41,263 nucleotides of DNA from a bacterium (GTDB taxonomy: Bacteria > Patescibacteriota > Patescibacteriia > UBA1558 > S5-K13), in the NCBI GenBank assembly GCA_029555085.1, contig JAKPTO010000013.1, positions 1-41,263 of the forward strand, given 5' to 3'. The first letter of the stretch is position 1, and each line of letters opens with the position of its first letter. Made by a program: the position numbers and the translations under genes. Shown piece by piece: positions 1 through 8,747 of this stretch. The notes beneath the pieces were generated by a model. That model worked only from the letters and a program-made list of their open reading frames with translations, was not told the origin of the DNA and searched no databases.

Positions 1-132
1 CCATCTACTTATTGTACTTGGATTAAAACCATAATACCTTGCAACATGTCTAATACTTTTATGTTCATTAATAACCATATTAACTGCTTTAGCTCTTAAT
101 CTTGGTAAATTAGGATTAATAGTATATGCCAT
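1..132 (-). mobile_element. Partial transposase/integrase N-terminus (HTH, IS481-like), truncated by window edge
   Basis: Reverse-strand open frame from ATG at 132: MAYTINPNLPRLRAKAVNMVINEHKSIRHVARYYGFNPSTISRW; helix-turn-helix start typical of IS481-like transposases; no stop before the edge. Confidence 0.6.
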
Positions 133-220
133 ACACTTTAAGGATTAATAATTATTATATTATATATATTTAATTATTACACTTAAAGTGTTGCCAAGCT
201 ATTGGGCTATTACGATGCAC

Positions 221-248
221 TTGATTAATATGAAAAATTATGTATAAT
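221..248 (+). promoter_or_regulatory. Promoter for tRNA-Leu
   Basis: TTGATT (221-226), 16-nt spacer, TATAAT (243-248). Confidence 0.6.
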
Positions 249-263
249 ATTCTATATATACGC

Positions 264-350
264 GCCGTGGTGGCGGAATTGGTATACGCGACGGACTTAA
301 AATCCGTTGAAGGCAACTTCTTGTGGGTTCAAGTCCCACCCACGGTACCA
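264..350 (+). tRNA. tRNA-Leu(UAA), CCA encoded
   Basis: gccgtgg...ccacggtacca acceptor, anticodon loop cttaaaa, T-arm gggttcaagtccc, long variable arm. Confidence 0.93.
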
Positions 351-355
351 CATTT

Positions 356-384
356 AAAAATACTCTGAGGTCGGGGTATTTTTT
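356..384 (+). terminator. Intrinsic terminator after tRNA-Leu
   Basis: aaaaatac...gtattttttt stem with T-tract. Confidence 0.7.
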
Positions 385-457
385 ATATATAAAACAACTA
401 AAAAACACCCTATGAATTTGTTTCTATGTCGCATTTGACCTTAGAGAGAACGAGCTA

Positions 458-486
458 TTGACAAAAAAATTTAGATATGCTATACT
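458..486 (+). promoter_or_regulatory. Near-consensus sigma70-type promoter
   Basis: TTGACA (458-463), 17-nt spacer, TATACT (481-486). Confidence 0.8.
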
Positions 487-490
487 CCTA

Positions 491-710
491 GGTTAGCTTA
501 AAAAGCTAATTTCACAAATCCGTATATTTCTGCATCCACGACAAGCATGAAAATTCCTAAAAGATCTCTGCAGGCTGTGTCCTAGATATTCGCTCGCATA
601 GTTCTTAGAGAAATTTTCTTGGGTGCAGTAATATATGGATTTATTATTTGACTAAATACTTTATAAATGATATTGTTAATTCAAGCTAGTATATTATACT
701 AGTTTTTTTA
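491..710 (+). ncRNA. Structured non-coding RNA candidate (6S-RNA-like architecture, identity unproven)
   Basis: Own promoter; 5' hairpin ttagctt-aaa-aagctaa (493-509); long-range stem 516-537 / 621-642 with 19 WC pairs, 2 G-U and 1 mismatch; inner stem GAAAATT/AATTTTC (549-555/612-618); terminator ctagtat-att-atactag-TTTTTTT at the 3' end; no ORF. Confidence 0.7.
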
Positions 711-742
711 AAAAATAATTTTGGGAAACCAAATACAAAAAT

Positions 743-1936
743 ATGTTTCAAAATACAGACGAAATAAAACAAGCAATACAAGATATTTGTGAAGAAAAAA
801 ATATCTCAATTGATTCTGTTATAGACGGAATTGAAGCTGCTCTTGCTGCGGCATATAGGAAAGATTTTGGTAATAAGAATCAAAACATAAAGGTAAATTT
901 TGATATTGACACGGGAGAAATTGAAGCATTTGATATAAAAACTGTTGTAGAAGATCGAGATATAGAAAAAGAAGCAGAGGAATATCAAAAAATTAAGGAC
1001 TCATTAAAAGATGGCGAGGAAATGCCAGAGGGAATCGTAAGATTTAATCCTAAAACCGAAATATTGCTATCAGAAGCAAAAGAAATTGATAAAAAAATAA
1101 AAATAGGTGAAGAATTAAGAGTTGAGCTTGAAACTCCAAATGACTTTGGAAGAATAGCCGCTCAAACCGCAAAACAAGTTATAATTCAAAAAATTAGAGA
1201 AGCAGAAAGAGAGACAATTCTATCAGAATTCAAACAAAGAGAAGGAGAGGTCGTAAACACAACAGTTCAACGCAGAGAAGGTCCAAATGTGTTAGTTGAT
1301 TTAAATAGAACAATAGGAATAATTCCACCTGAAGAACAGGTAAGAAATGATAATTACATGCCTGGATCTAGATTAAAGGTTATAATTCTTCGCGTTGAAG
1401 AAACTGTAAAAGGACCAAGAGTAATAGTTTCTCGCGCTCATCCTGAAATAATAAATAAGGTATTTACATTGGAAGTGCCTGAAATATCAAACGGAATTGT
1501 AGAAATAAAGGCAATAGCCCGCGACCCAGGTTCTAGAACAAAAATCGCTGTTGCAAGCAAACAAGAAAACATCGACCCAGTTGGTTCTTGTGTTGGGCAA
1601 AAGGGATCAAGAGTACAAGCAATAATATCAGAACTTGGCGGAGAAAAAATAGACATAATAGAATGGAACAAAGATCCGGAGATATTTATAAAAAATTCTC
1701 TCTCTCCTGCAAAAATAATAAATATAGAAATAAATAAAGAAGAAAAAACATCTATTGTAAAAGTAGCAGAAGATCAACTGTCTTTAGCTATTGGACGCGA
1801 TGGACAAAATGTAAAACTTGCTACAAAACTAACTGGTTGGAAAATAGATGTTGAGGGAATAGAAAACATTGAAGAAAAAATAGGAGAAGAAGAAAAAATT
1901 CAAGAAGAAACAGAAGAAATTCAAGAAGAAGAATAA
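743..1936 (+). CDS. nusA: Transcription termination/antitermination factor NusA
   Basis: NusA N-terminal domain, S1 and KH regions (SCVGQKGSRVQAIISELGGEKIDIIEW; LAIGRDGQNVKLATKLTGWKIDV). Confidence 0.96.
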   Translation: MFQNTDEIKQAIQDICEEKNISIDSVIDGIEAALAAAYRKDFGNKNQNIKVNFDIDTGEIEAFDIKTVVEDRDIEKEAEEYQKIKDSLKDGEEMPEGIVRFNPKTEILLSEAKEIDKKIKIGEELRVELETPNDFGRIAAQTAKQVIIQKIREAERETILSEFKQREGEVVNTTVQRREGPNVLVDLNRTIGIIPPEEQVRNDNYMPGSRLKVIILRVEETVKGPRVIVSRAHPEIINKVFTLEVPEISNGIVEIKAIARDPGSRTKIAVASKQENIDPVGSCVGQKGSRVQAIISELGGEKIDIIEWNKDPEIFIKNSLSPAKIINIEINKEEKTSIVKVAEDQLSLAIGRDGQNVKLATKLTGWKIDVEGIENIEEKIGEEEKIQEETEEIQEEE

Positions 1937-2073
1937 GAAAGATTATACACTATAACCCTATTTTATGTTTTTGTAACAAGAGTTGATTTATTTAAAAATA
2001 AGCCTTAAAATTACAATGCACAATAAATAACTCGCTGAATTAAACTAAATAATAAAAAATTAAATTAAAAAAT

Positions 2074-2481
2074 ATGTTTAAAAAAGAGATGCCTCAAAAT
2101 ATAAAAAATACGGAAACCGTAATAGGCGAATCAGTCGTCTTAGAGGGAGAATTTAATAGTCACGGAAATATAGTATTAGAAGGAAAACTAAATGGAAACT
2201 TATCAACAGATGGCCATGTCTTAATAGGAGACAAAGCAGAAGTAGTTGCAAACATAAAAGCAGGAAGTGCTTTTATATCTGGTAAGGTAATTGGAAATAT
2301 TACATTATCTGACTCTATAGATATCGCAAAAACAGCAAACATTCAAGGCGACATAAAAGCTAGCTCAATTGCTGTTGAATCTGGTTGTCAAATAAATGGA
2401 AGAGTTTCCGTAGGATCGAAAATTATTGAAAATCCTAAAAAAACCACAAAACAAGAATTACCACTAGAAAGAGGCGAATAA
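2074..2481 (+). CDS. Bactofilin (polymer-forming cytoskeletal) family protein
   Basis: Beta-helix motif GESVVLEGEFNSHGNIVLEGKLNGNLSTDGHVLIGDKAEVVANIKAG...GKVIGNI. Confidence 0.9.
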   Translation: MFKKEMPQNIKNTETVIGESVVLEGEFNSHGNIVLEGKLNGNLSTDGHVLIGDKAEVVANIKAGSAFISGKVIGNITLSDSIDIAKTANIQGDIKASSIAVESGCQINGRVSVGSKIIENPKKTTKQELPLERGE

Positions 2482-2534
2482 TTAATAGCCCAAAATTATA
2501 TTAAATTCCTAAAATAATAAATTACTAACTTGGT

Positions 2535-3284
2535 GTGAGTAAAATTATGTATCTTTATATATACGATTCATGTTTAAAAGAAAAAAAATTTGAAAATATT
2601 CTTACAAAAATAGAGAGTAGAATTATTGATTTAGATATAAAAGGCGAAATATTAAGAATGAATCTGCTAAAAAATGTTTCGCAATTTATCAAAGATGGAA
2701 TTAAAAAAGGAGCACATACTGTTGTTGTTATAGGAAACGATAAAACATTCAGCACAGTGCTTGAAAGCGCGATGTCAGAAAATATAATAATGGGATATAT
2801 TCCTATTGATAAAAAAAGTAAATTTGCTCAAATTTTTGGAATTCCATATGGAGAACTCGCTTGTGCGATTCTTGGCGGAAGAATTATAGAAAAAATCGAT
2901 ATAGGAAAAATCAATAATAAATTCTTTCTCGGCTCTATTGTAATAGATGACTGTCAAAATGTAGAATTAAAAATAGATGATTTTAAAGTGCGAGTTGGTC
3001 GTGGAAATAAAATAATAATTAAAAATATTGATTTCGAAGAAGAAGATTCTAAAATATCAAATCCAACAGATGGATTGTTTGAAATTTTTGTAGAAAAAAG
3101 TGGTGGTTTTATGAGTAAAAATTCAAAACATACACTCATAAAAACAAATAATATTTTGATAAATTCAAGAGATACTTCAACTCCACTTATTTTCGATGAG
3201 ATCCAAACTATAAACACTCCCGCTCAAATTAGCATAGCAGATGAAAAACTAAATATTATAGTTGGTAGTAATAGAAAATTTTAA
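2535..3284 (+). CDS. Diacylglycerol/lipid kinase-like protein with degenerate nucleotide-binding motif
   Basis: GTG start; HTVVVIGNDKTFSTVLES..MGYIPIDKKSKFAQIFGIP resembles the DAGK-cat fold, but GGDGT reads GNDKT. Confidence 0.6.
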   Translation: MSKIMYLYIYDSCLKEKKFENILTKIESRIIDLDIKGEILRMNLLKNVSQFIKDGIKKGAHTVVVIGNDKTFSTVLESAMSENIIMGYIPIDKKSKFAQIFGIPYGELACAILGGRIIEKIDIGKINNKFFLGSIVIDDCQNVELKIDDFKVRVGRGNKIIIKNIDFEEEDSKISNPTDGLFEIFVEKSGGFMSKNSKHTLIKTNNILINSRDTSTPLIFDEIQTINTPAQISIADEKLNIIVGSNRKF

Positions 3285-3297
3285 ACTATTTTTATAT

Positions 3298-3340
3298 AAA
3301 AAATCGCCATTGGCTTGATGCTGAAAGGCGATTTTTATTT
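3298..3340. terminator. Bidirectional terminator between converging genes
   Basis: aaaatcgcc...ggcgattttt, between + gene ending 3284 and - gene ending 3357. Confidence 0.75.
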
Positions 3341-3356
3341 TATATAAAACTAATAT

Positions 3357-4106
3357 CTAATTTATAACCTCGACTTGATTGTTTTGTTTTTTGTTTATTG
3401 GTTTTGTGAAAAACATTGCTTCGAGAATTCCTAAAAGCGTTATTACAAAAAAATACAAAGCAAGTCCACCGGGAAGAGATAAGCTGATTAATACTGTTAC
3501 AATCGGCATAGTATAAGTCATTTGTTTTGTCATTGTTTCTGTTAAAGAAAGCTCTTTAGATTTGTTATCTGTGTTAATTTCTTGTTTGTCTTTTTTCTTT
3601 TGCATTAATAATCTACTTTGAAAAAATTGAGCCGTGCCAGCAAATACACCTAAAATCCATTGTGGTTTAGATAAATCTAAAATATTAAACATCATCGGAT
3701 TTATTGTTCCTGGATTTTTCACAAAACTATATAAAAAATCAAAATTTGTATTTACAAGACCATTTCTAAAAGCATAAAAAACGGAAATCATAATTGGAAG
3801 CTGTATCAAAGGCGTCAAACACGATGAAAAAGGGCTAATGTCTTCTTGCTTGTATAATTCCATTGTTGCTCTGGCGAGCGCTTGCTGATCTCCCTTATAT
3901 TGGGTTTGTAATGCTTCTAATTTTGGCTGAATTGTCTGCATTGCTTTCTGAGATCTCATTGACTTTTTTGATAATGGCCAAATAATAATTTTTATAATTA
4001 TTGTTACGAAAATTATTGCTATCCCTATATCCGGAATTAAATTGTAAAAAAATACTAATAAATTAAATATTGGATAATACAGGACTACTTTAAAAAATGC
4101 GATCAT
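3357..4106 (-). CDS. yidC: Membrane protein insertase YidC/Oxa1
   Basis: IIIWPLSKKSMRSQKAMQTIQPKLEALQTQYKGD...ISPFSSCLTPLIQLPIMISVFYAFR. Confidence 0.95.
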   Translation of the reverse strand: MIAFFKVVLYYPIFNLLVFFYNLIPDIGIAIIFVTIIIKIIIWPLSKKSMRSQKAMQTIQPKLEALQTQYKGDQQALARATMELYKQEDISPFSSCLTPLIQLPIMISVFYAFRNGLVNTNFDFLYSFVKNPGTINPMMFNILDLSKPQWILGVFAGTAQFFQSRLLMQKKKDKQEINTDNKSKELSLTETMTKQMTYTMPIVTVLISLSLPGGLALYFFVITLLGILEAMFFTKPINKKQNNQVEVIN

Positions 4107-4146
4107 ATTTTTATTTTACCTGCCTACAAAAAGCAGGAATTATTAA

Positions 4147-4380
4147 TTATTTCAATGGATCTAATCCTCCTTTTGATAGGGGATTACACTTAATTATTCT
4201 TTTTATTGAAAGAAAAGCTCCCTTTATAATACCATATTTTTCTATAGCTTGATAACTATAATTTGAACAAGTCGGATAATACTTACAAAATCCATACGGA
4301 TGTTTATATGAATTCCAGCCAGTATCTGGTGATATTGTTTTCTGGTAAAGCCTAATTAAATATAAAAGTATTTTTTTCAT
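4147..4380 (-). CDS. yidD: Membrane protein insertion efficiency factor YidD
   Basis: [69 protein letters not shown]. Confidence 0.95.
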   Translation of the reverse strand: MKKILLYLIRLYQKTISPDTGWNSYKHPYGFCKYYPTCSNYSYQAIEKYGIIKGAFLSIKRIIKCNPLSKGGLDPLK

Positions 4381-4718
4381 TGCATTGCTTTTGCTTTTTT
4401 AAAAATATATAACAAATCTTTTTCAATATCGGAATAACTTAATTTTAACACGCTTAATTTTGCAAAAATCATAAAATCAAATCCTGGTTTTATTTTATCA
4501 TAATTTAACCTTAATGCCTCATAAGTTCTTCTTCTGATTCTGTTTCTATCCACGGCTCGTTTAGAAATTTTTTTTGAAACAACTACACAAAAACGACTTT
4601 TTGAAAGTTCGTTTTTAGAAAATCTTAAAATAAAATTATTACTATAAAATTTTGATTTGGATTTTAAAATTCTATCAAAATCTTTTTTCCTGCTAATTCT
4701 AATTTCTTTAGCAATCAT
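4377..4718 (-). CDS. rnpA: Ribonuclease P protein component
   Basis: RnpA motif [18 protein letters not shown]; position between rpmH and yidD. Confidence 0.93.
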   Translation of the reverse strand: MIAKEIRISRKKDFDRILKSKSKFYSNNFILRFSKNELSKSRFCVVVSKKISKRAVDRNRIRRRTYEALRLNYDKIKPGFDFMIFAKLSVLKLSYSDIEKDLLYIFKKAKAMQ

Positions 4719-4723
4719 TACTA

Positions 4724-4861
4724 TTAAACTGTTAGTTTTTTTCTACCCTTTGCTCTTCTTCTTGCTAAAACCTTTCTTCCACCAGCAGTACTCATTCTTT
4801 CCATAAAACCATGAGTTTTTGCTCTTTTTCTTTTCTTTGGTTGATATGTTCTCTTTGGCAT
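4724..4861 (-). CDS. rpmH: 50S ribosomal protein L34 (45 aa, absent from the ORF track)
   Basis: Read on the minus strand: [45 protein letters not shown]. Confidence 0.97.
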   Translation of the reverse strand: MPKRTYQPKKRKRAKTHGFMERMSTAGGRKVLARRRAKGRKKLTV

Positions 4862-5013
4862 ATTTTTATAAGACTTAAAATAATAATAGATATAGAATAG
4901 CAGTAAATATGGATTCAGTCAATAAAAAACGATTAAAAATAATTAAAAATTTATTTTGACAAATTAATACAAACTTGATATATTCATAAATAATTAAAAA
5001 TGGGAGGAATAAA

Positions 5014-5271
5014 TTGAAAAACTATTTATTAATAGCTATTACTATCCGCGGAACAACAATTATCCAACAAATGGGAAATCTGGAAGAATTCAAAAGTGTT
5101 GTGAAAGAACTTGTAAACAATGAAATAGTGGTATCCGCTGTTATTATTGAGGCGTCTCTGGAAAAAGTAAGAGTCCAGAGATTAAAAGGGGAGGTTGAAA
5201 AGGTCGAAAACTTCAAAGAAATCCTTGATGAAACCTGTCCCGACTGGGAACATACTGAAAACATAATATAA
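5014..5271 (+). CDS. Hypothetical small protein
   Basis: TTG start preceded by strong SD gggagg; 85 aa; followed by terminator. Confidence 0.75.
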   Translation: MKNYLLIAITIRGTTIIQQMGNLEEFKSVVKELVNNEIVVSAVIIEASLEKVRVQRLKGEVEKVENFKEILDETCPDWEHTENII

Positions 5272-5281
5272 TAATAGATTA

Positions 5282-5308
5282 GGGGGTTAAACCATAAACC
5301 CCTTTTTA
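5282..5308 (+). terminator. Intrinsic terminator
   Basis: gggggtta aacca taaacccc ttttt. Confidence 0.75.
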
Positions 5309-5319
5309 TATTTTAAAAA

Positions 5320-5378
5320 TTTTCCACAGGATCTAAAATCTAAAATTTGATAAAAAAGTTATCCACAATTCATCCACA
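5320..5378 (+). promoter_or_regulatory. DnaA-box cluster upstream of dnaA
   Basis: TTTTCCACA (5320-5328), TTATCCACA (5359-5367), TCATCCACA (5370-5378). Confidence 0.8.
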
Positions 5379-5453
5379 GTTTATAGACATTACACTATTT
5401 ATTAATTATAATTAATAAGCTAAAATATGATTATTAATAATAAATTTTAAAAT

Positions 5454-6830
5454 ATGAACTTTGAGGAGATATGGCAAAGTGTGCTGGGTGAACTTGAACT
5501 TACAATTTCAAAAGCAAGTTTTACAACCTGGTTTAAAAACACAAGCATCATGGACATAGAAGATGATTGTGTTTATATTTCTGTTCCAAATGGATTTACA
5601 AAAAGATGGTTAGAAGATCGTTATTACAAAAATATTTTATCAGCAGTTACCAATGTATTAAAAGAAGATAGAATAAAAAAATTAATTTTTAAAATTTCTC
5701 ACACTCCAACAAAGATTAATATTTCTGGAAATACTAATTCTGTAAAATTAGAAGACATACAAAAAGACAACTCCCCAAAACTAACTCAGAGTGGCACTGT
5801 TCCTCTTGTTATAAATCCAAAATATACTTTTGAAAATTTTATAACTGGAAAACAAAACGAACTTGCAAAAGCTGCGTCAATGGCTGTAGCAAAAAACCCT
5901 GGAAAAGTCTATAATCCTTTATTTTTATATGGTGATGTTGGTCTTGGAAAAACTCATTTAATGCAATCTATTGGAAATTATATTAAACAAAAATTTCCAA
6001 AATACAAAATGCTTTATACGAGTAGTGAAAATTTTACAAATGATTATGTAAAAGCGATTCAGTCAGGAAAAATAGATGATTTTAAGAAAAAATATAGAGA
6101 ACTTGATGCTTTACTTGTTGACGATATTCAATTTATGAGAGGACAAGAAAGAACTCAAGAAGAATTTTTTCATACATTTAATGTACTTTATCAAAACAAC
6201 AAACAAATTGTAATAAGTTCAGACCGCCCACCAAAATCACTTCCAGCAATTGAAGAAAGATTAACATCTAGATTTGAAAGTGGAATGATTGCGGATATTG
6301 GATCTCCTGATTTTGAAACGAGAATTGCAATCTTAAAATCAAAAATAAAAGAAAAAAATATACAAATGGAAATCTCAGAAGAAGTACTATCTATTATTTC
6401 AAATTCAGCAAAGAAGAATGTAAGAGAATTAGAAGGAGCATTAAATAGAATAGTTGCTATTCATCAACTAAATAATCAGAAAATAACCATTGAGTCAGCT
6501 CAACTTACACTAAATTCTACAAATGCAAAACCAAAAGAAGTTGGTCTTAATGCAAAGTCTATAATTCAAGCAGTTTCAGAATATTTTGATGTTGATTATG
6601 AAAAAATTATAGGAAATTCAAGAAAAAAAGAACTTGTAATACCAAGACAAATCTGTATGTATCTTATGAGAGTAGAATTAAATTATTCTTATCCTGGAAT
6701 CGGGGCTGAAATGGGTGGACGAGATCACACAACAGCAATTCACGGTTACAACAAAATAGAAGAAGAATTAAAAACAAATGAAAAGTTAAAAAGTGATATA
6801 AATAATATAAAACAAAAATTATATAATTAA
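5454..6830 (+). CDS. dnaA: Chromosomal replication initiator DnaA
   Basis: NPLFLYGDVGLGKTHLMQSIGN; LLVDDIQFMRGQERTQEEFFHTFN; C-terminal GGRDHTTAIHGYNKI. Confidence 0.98.
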   Translation: MNFEEIWQSVLGELELTISKASFTTWFKNTSIMDIEDDCVYISVPNGFTKRWLEDRYYKNILSAVTNVLKEDRIKKLIFKISHTPTKINISGNTNSVKLEDIQKDNSPKLTQSGTVPLVINPKYTFENFITGKQNELAKAASMAVAKNPGKVYNPLFLYGDVGLGKTHLMQSIGNYIKQKFPKYKMLYTSSENFTNDYVKAIQSGKIDDFKKKYRELDALLVDDIQFMRGQERTQEEFFHTFNVLYQNNKQIVISSDRPPKSLPAIEERLTSRFESGMIADIGSPDFETRIAILKSKIKEKNIQMEISEEVLSIISNSAKKNVRELEGALNRIVAIHQLNNQKITIESAQLTLNSTNAKPKEVGLNAKSIIQAVSEYFDVDYEKIIGNSRKKELVIPRQICMYLMRVELNYSYPGIGAEMGGRDHTTAIHGYNKIEEELKTNEKLKSDINNIKQKLYN

Positions 6831-6839
6831 TTATATATA

Positions 6840-7117
6840 GTAGATGTTAGTAGTTTGTTAATAAGTATAGTTTTTCTAGAAAATTTTGTGGATAATTTTT
6901 GTGGATAAACTATTAAAAACTTTTTACAAAAAATTGTTACACAAAAAACTACAACTTATCAACAGTTTAGAATATTAAAAAATAGGTTAAAATAGATAAA
7001 TAATTAACTTATCAACAAAATTCACAGCATTATTATAATTAGTATTTATATATAATAAATTATTAATAAATAAGTTATAAATTAAATTTTAAAATTTAAA
7101 ACTTAAAATCTAACAAT
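6840..7117 (+). other. Probable oriC segment (dnaA-dnaN intergenic)
   Basis: TGTGGATAA at 6887-6895 and 6900-6908, TTATCAACA at 6956-6964 and 7009-7017, followed by an extremely AT-rich tract. Confidence 0.8.
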
Positions 7118-8227
7118 ATGAAAATAATTTGCTTACAAGAAAATTTAATAAAAGGACTTCAAGTTGTAAGTCACTTAGCTGGTAAAAATTCAAATTTACC
7201 AATTTTAAACAATATTCTTATAACAGCTGATGATGGAATAATAACATTAACAACAACAAATTTAGAAATAGGAATAAGTTGTAAAATTAGAGGTAAAGTT
7301 GAAAAAAAGGGACAATGCACTGTTCAAGCTAGACTTATAACTGATTTTATATCTTTACTCCCAAAAGATAATATTGTTTTAGAATATGGAGATAATAAAT
7401 TAAAAGTAAATTGTGATAATAATACAAGTTTTATAAATACATTAAATCCAGAGGATTTTCCGCTTCTTCCGAAAATAAATAAAGAATCAGAATATGTAAT
7501 AAATATACAGGATTTAAAAAATGCATTGAAAAAAGTTTCATTTGCAGTTTCGTATGATTCAGTAAGACCAGAAATTTCAGGAGTGTTGATAAGTTTAGAA
7601 AATGAACGCGCAACTTTTGTAGGAACTGATTCATATAGATTAGCAGAAAAATCTATTAACACAAACAAACTTCCAGACGAAAAACATGTTATAGTTCCTC
7701 TTGATACAATTCAAGAAATTTCAAGAATTATAAATTATGAAACAGAAAATGAAGTTAAATTGTATATAGATGAGAATCAAATTTTATTTGGAATAAATGG
7801 AATTGAACTTGTATCTCGATTAATAGAAGGATCTTATCCAGATTATAAACAAATTATTCCAAAAGAATCAAAAACAAAAGCAGAAGTTAATACAATAGAA
7901 TTAACTCAAGCTATAAAAAGAACAAGTTTGTTTTGCAAACCAGGGATAAATGATATAAAACTAACTTTTGTTTCTGAAAAAGGAGAATTTGTTATAAATT
8001 CAATGAGTGATCAAATTGGTGAAAGTATGACAGTTGTTAAAGCAAATATAGATGGAGTTGATAATGAAATAGTTTTTAACTATAAATATATATTAGATGT
8101 ACTTTCAAATATTGATAGCTCTACAGTAAGTTTTGAAATGATTGATAATAAAACATCAGGAATTATAAAAACAAAGGATGATGAAGAGTATTTATATATT
8201 ATAAGTCCAATTAGACAACAAAATTAA
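7118..8227 (+). CDS. dnaN: DNA polymerase III beta subunit (sliding clamp)
   Basis: Adjacent to dnaA; LPILNNILITADDGIITLTTTNLEIGI; FVGTDSYRLAEK; C-terminal YLYIISPIRQ. Confidence 0.97.
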   Translation: MKIICLQENLIKGLQVVSHLAGKNSNLPILNNILITADDGIITLTTTNLEIGISCKIRGKVEKKGQCTVQARLITDFISLLPKDNIVLEYGDNKLKVNCDNNTSFINTLNPEDFPLLPKINKESEYVINIQDLKNALKKVSFAVSYDSVRPEISGVLISLENERATFVGTDSYRLAEKSINTNKLPDEKHVIVPLDTIQEISRIINYETENEVKLYIDENQILFGINGIELVSRLIEGSYPDYKQIIPKESKTKAEVNTIELTQAIKRTSLFCKPGINDIKLTFVSEKGEFVINSMSDQIGESMTVVKANIDGVDNEIVFNYKYILDVLSNIDSSTVSFEMIDNKTSGIIKTKDDEEYLYIISPIRQQN

Positions 8228-8336
8228 TCAATCAAATAAGGAGTGTTAATATGTATGTAAATAGAGTTTAGGTATCGTAAATGTAATGGTTTTGGTAGAA
8301 CCTAATACCTCCAAATAAAATAGAGTAAAACTTCTC

Positions 8337-8364
8337 TTGACAAATAAATTAAGTTTGGTATACT
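8337..8364 (+). promoter_or_regulatory. Promoter upstream of rpoB leader
   Basis: TTGACA (8337-8342), 16-nt spacer, TATACT (8359-8364). Confidence 0.75.
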
Positions 8365-8644
8365 TCTTTATGAAAATGTATATAAAGTAATTAAATAGTG
8401 AAACAGAGACTCCCTTCTGAAAGGGTGTGTTTTCTTATTTATTTACTATAAAAATCCCTATTTTAAGGCAAAAATTTAAAATCAAAATAGAAAAAATATT
8501 GACTTTAATTATAAAATAGATCCCAAAACAAACATTCTTAAAAGTAATTAATTTTTTGATATTATTTACATAATAAAAATTTTAACAAGTTGTAATTATA
8601 TAATGAGACAAAACTTTATTAAAATTTATAAGAATTAAATATAG

Positions 8645-8673
8645 GCAAATGCTTTTTAGTATTTGCTTTTTTG
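8645..8673 (+). terminator. Terminator/attenuator-like hairpin in the rpoB leader
   Basis: GCAAAT-gctttttagt-ATTTGC-TTTTTT, ~75 nt before the rpoB ATG. Confidence 0.6.
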
Positions 8674-8747
8674 TTTATCCTGCCTCTATATGATTTATAT
8701 TGTTGCGGGATCCTGCTTTGCGGGGTTAATATTTTTAAAATAACAAT

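Noticed and set aside
806-988. Antisense ORFs inside strong CDSs (806-988, 1438-1671, 11009-11326, 12811-13053, 22889-23176 and similar)
   Set aside because: Fully overlap high-confidence genes on the opposite strand; Ser/Phe/Ile-rich translations are typical shadow ORFs of AT-rich coding DNA.
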